Origin: Flavobacterium sp.
GTDB taxonomy: Bacteria; Bacteroidota; Bacteroidia; Flavobacteriales; Flavobacteriaceae
Length of the DNA: 6,507 bases
Direction of reading: 5' to 3'
Assembly: GCA_027483785.1 (NCBI GenBank)
Contig: JAIXTU010000244.1
Coordinates: 1 to 6,507, forward strand
The translations under genes were made by a program, and so were the position numbers. Below the pieces are notes generated by a model. It was not told the origin of the DNA and did not search any database. It saw nothing but the letters and a program-made list of their open reading frames with translations. Of the stretch, positions 5,443 through 6,507 are shown in pieces; position 1 is the first letter of the stretch, and every line of letters starts with the position of its first letter.

Positions 5443-6507
5443 TCGTATTTTGGTTTCGTCGCGATTTGCGCTTACACGACAACGCGGGATTAGCTGCTGC
5501 ATTAGCTACCGGACAGCCGGTTTTGCCAGTATTTATTTACGATACCGATATTTTAGATCGCTTACCCAAAGACGATCATCGTTTGGCGTTTATTCACCAA
5601 CTTTTGGAACAAATACAAACGCAATTGCAGAAGCACGGGAAATCGCTCGCTACTTTTCACGGAAAACCGATTGATGTTTTTCAAAAACTACGCGAAACAC
5701 ACGCTATTTCAGGAATTTATACGAACCGCGATTACGAACCTGCTGCCCGTGAACGCGATAAAGCCATTTACGAATGGGCTTGCGCCGAAAGAATAGATTA
5801 CAAGAGTTTTAAAGATCAGGTTATTTTTGAACGTTCGGAAATCGTGAAAGACGATGGGAGTCCGTACGTGGTGTACACGCCGTATTCCAAACGCTGGTTG
5901 AGTGTTTTCGAAAACAAAACGCTGGAAACCTATCAAAGCGACCATACATTTGAGCCGTATGTGCAACACGAATACCGATTTTTAACGCTACAAGAAATCG
6001 GCTTTACTGAGCCAAGTATTAAAATTGAAGAACCCAACATAGCATCGTCGTTGATTGATGCCTACGGCGAACAACGGAACTTTCCGGCTGTGAAAGCTAC
6101 CTCAAAATTGAGTCCGCATTTGCGATTTGGCGCTGTTTCGATTCGCGAATTGGTTCAGAAAGCCAATAAAAGTGCCGACAAAACCTTTTTAAAGGAACTG
6201 ATATGGCGTGAATTTTTCATGATGATTCTGTATCATTATCCACATACGGTAACCAAGAGTTTCAAACCCGCTTACGATCGGATTGAGTGGCGCAATAACG
6301 AGGAAGAATTTAAAGCTTGGTGCGAAGGAAAAACCGGATTCCCGATGGTGGATGCTGGCATGCGCGAACTGAACCGAACCGGCTGGATGCACAATCGGGT
6401 GCGTTTGGTTGTAGCGTCATTCTTGTGCAAACATTTATTAATCGACTGGCGTTGGGGCGAAGTGTACTTTGCTTTGAATCTCTCCGATTACGAACAATCG
6501 AGCAACG
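5439..6507 (+). CDS. phrB: Class I deoxyribodipyrimidine photolyase, 5' part, cut by window end
   Basis: FAD flavoprotein that uses blue light to split cyclobutane pyrimidine dimers in DNA. The frame is open from ATG 5439 to the window edge (356 codons); about 80 residues appear to be missing compared with the usual length near 430-470. MIVFWFRRDLRLHDN opens the alpha/beta antenna domain (about 1-130). The FAD-binding helical domain shows TSKLSPHLRFG (221-231), LIWREFF (254-260), GKTGFPMVDAGMRELNRTGWMHNRVR (297-322) and LIDWRWGEVYF (334-344). W256 corresponds to the dimer-contacting W277 of E. coli, and W284 and W337 to W306 and W359 of the electron-transfer triad; the third tryptophan would lie just beyond the window. 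The end DYEQSSN replaces the E. coli DGDLAANN and is, from memory, a Bacteroidota form. Antenna cofactor cannot be decided. Third gene of the operon, overlapping the SDR stop by four bases. A cryptochrome role is less likely given the TGWMHNRVR and WREFF agreement. Confidence 0.92.
   Translation, partial: MIVFWFRRDLRLHDNAGLAAALATGQPVLPVFIYDTDILDRLPKDDHRLAFIHQLLEQIQTQLQKHGKSLATFHGKPIDVFQKLRETHAISGIYTNRDYEPAARERDKAIYEWACAERIDYKSFKDQVIFERSEIVKDDGSPYVVYTPYSKRWLSVFENKTLETYQSDHTFEPYVQHEYRFLTLQEIGFTEPSIKIEEPNIASSLIDAYGEQRNFPAVKATSKLSPHLRFGAVSIRELVQKANKSADKTFLKELIWREFFMMILYHYPHTVTKSFKPAYDRIEWRNNEEEFKAWCEGKTGFPMVDAGMRELNRTGWMHNRVRLVVASFLCKHLLIDWRWGEVYFALNLSDYEQSSN

Noticed and set aside
5450..5674. 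A 74-codon plus-strand frame
   Set aside because: It is out of frame inside the photolyase gene, whose own frame starts at 5439 and runs open to the window end.

Overview
The window looks like chromosomal DNA from a Flavobacterium-type member of the Bacteroidota. The evidence is the absence of Shine-Dalgarno sequences before the genes, several promoters of the Bacteroidota form TTG/TTA-N16-18-TANNTTTG, a DUF2911 lipid-free exported protein, and protein sequences with a flavobacterial flavour. No RNA gene, CRISPR array or insertion sequence was seen.

Left third (1-1721), AT-rich and accessory in character: the 3' end of an Abi-like HEPN-domain gene with an intact RNxxxH motif (2-379, +); a gene-free stretch holding a small structured repeat and a terminator-like hairpin (380-745); a 225-residue unrecognised protein on the minus strand that reads like a free-standing FtsH-type (M41) zinc-protease domain (746-1423); and about 300 bases with no clear content.

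Middle (1722-4133), about 43-45 % GC and more core-like, both genes on the minus strand: a complete 418-residue NupG-family nucleoside:H+ symporter, and a complete 280-residue exported DUF2911/TPR-like protein with a good promoter and a strong intrinsic terminator. Between them lies a GC-rich, strongly palindromic repeat element of about 140 bases, apparently a second, longer copy of the element at 562-632 in opposite orientation.

Right third (4215-6507), plus strand: a compact three-gene operon of SRPBCC-fold protein, an SDR-family protein without the catalytic tyrosine, and a class I DNA photolyase cut by the window end. The genes are 5 bases apart or overlap by 4 bases, behind one promoter (TTG-N17-TATATTTG). 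A perfect 9-bp inverted repeat brackets the -33 box of that promoter and is a candidate operator. This gene set travels with light-responsive (LitR/CarH-type MerR) regulation in other bacteria, but no regulator gene is present here.

The most notable points are the operator-like inverted repeat at the photolyase operon, the Tyr-less SDR, the solo M41-like protein beside a HEPN/Abi gene, and the two copies of the structured intergenic repeat.
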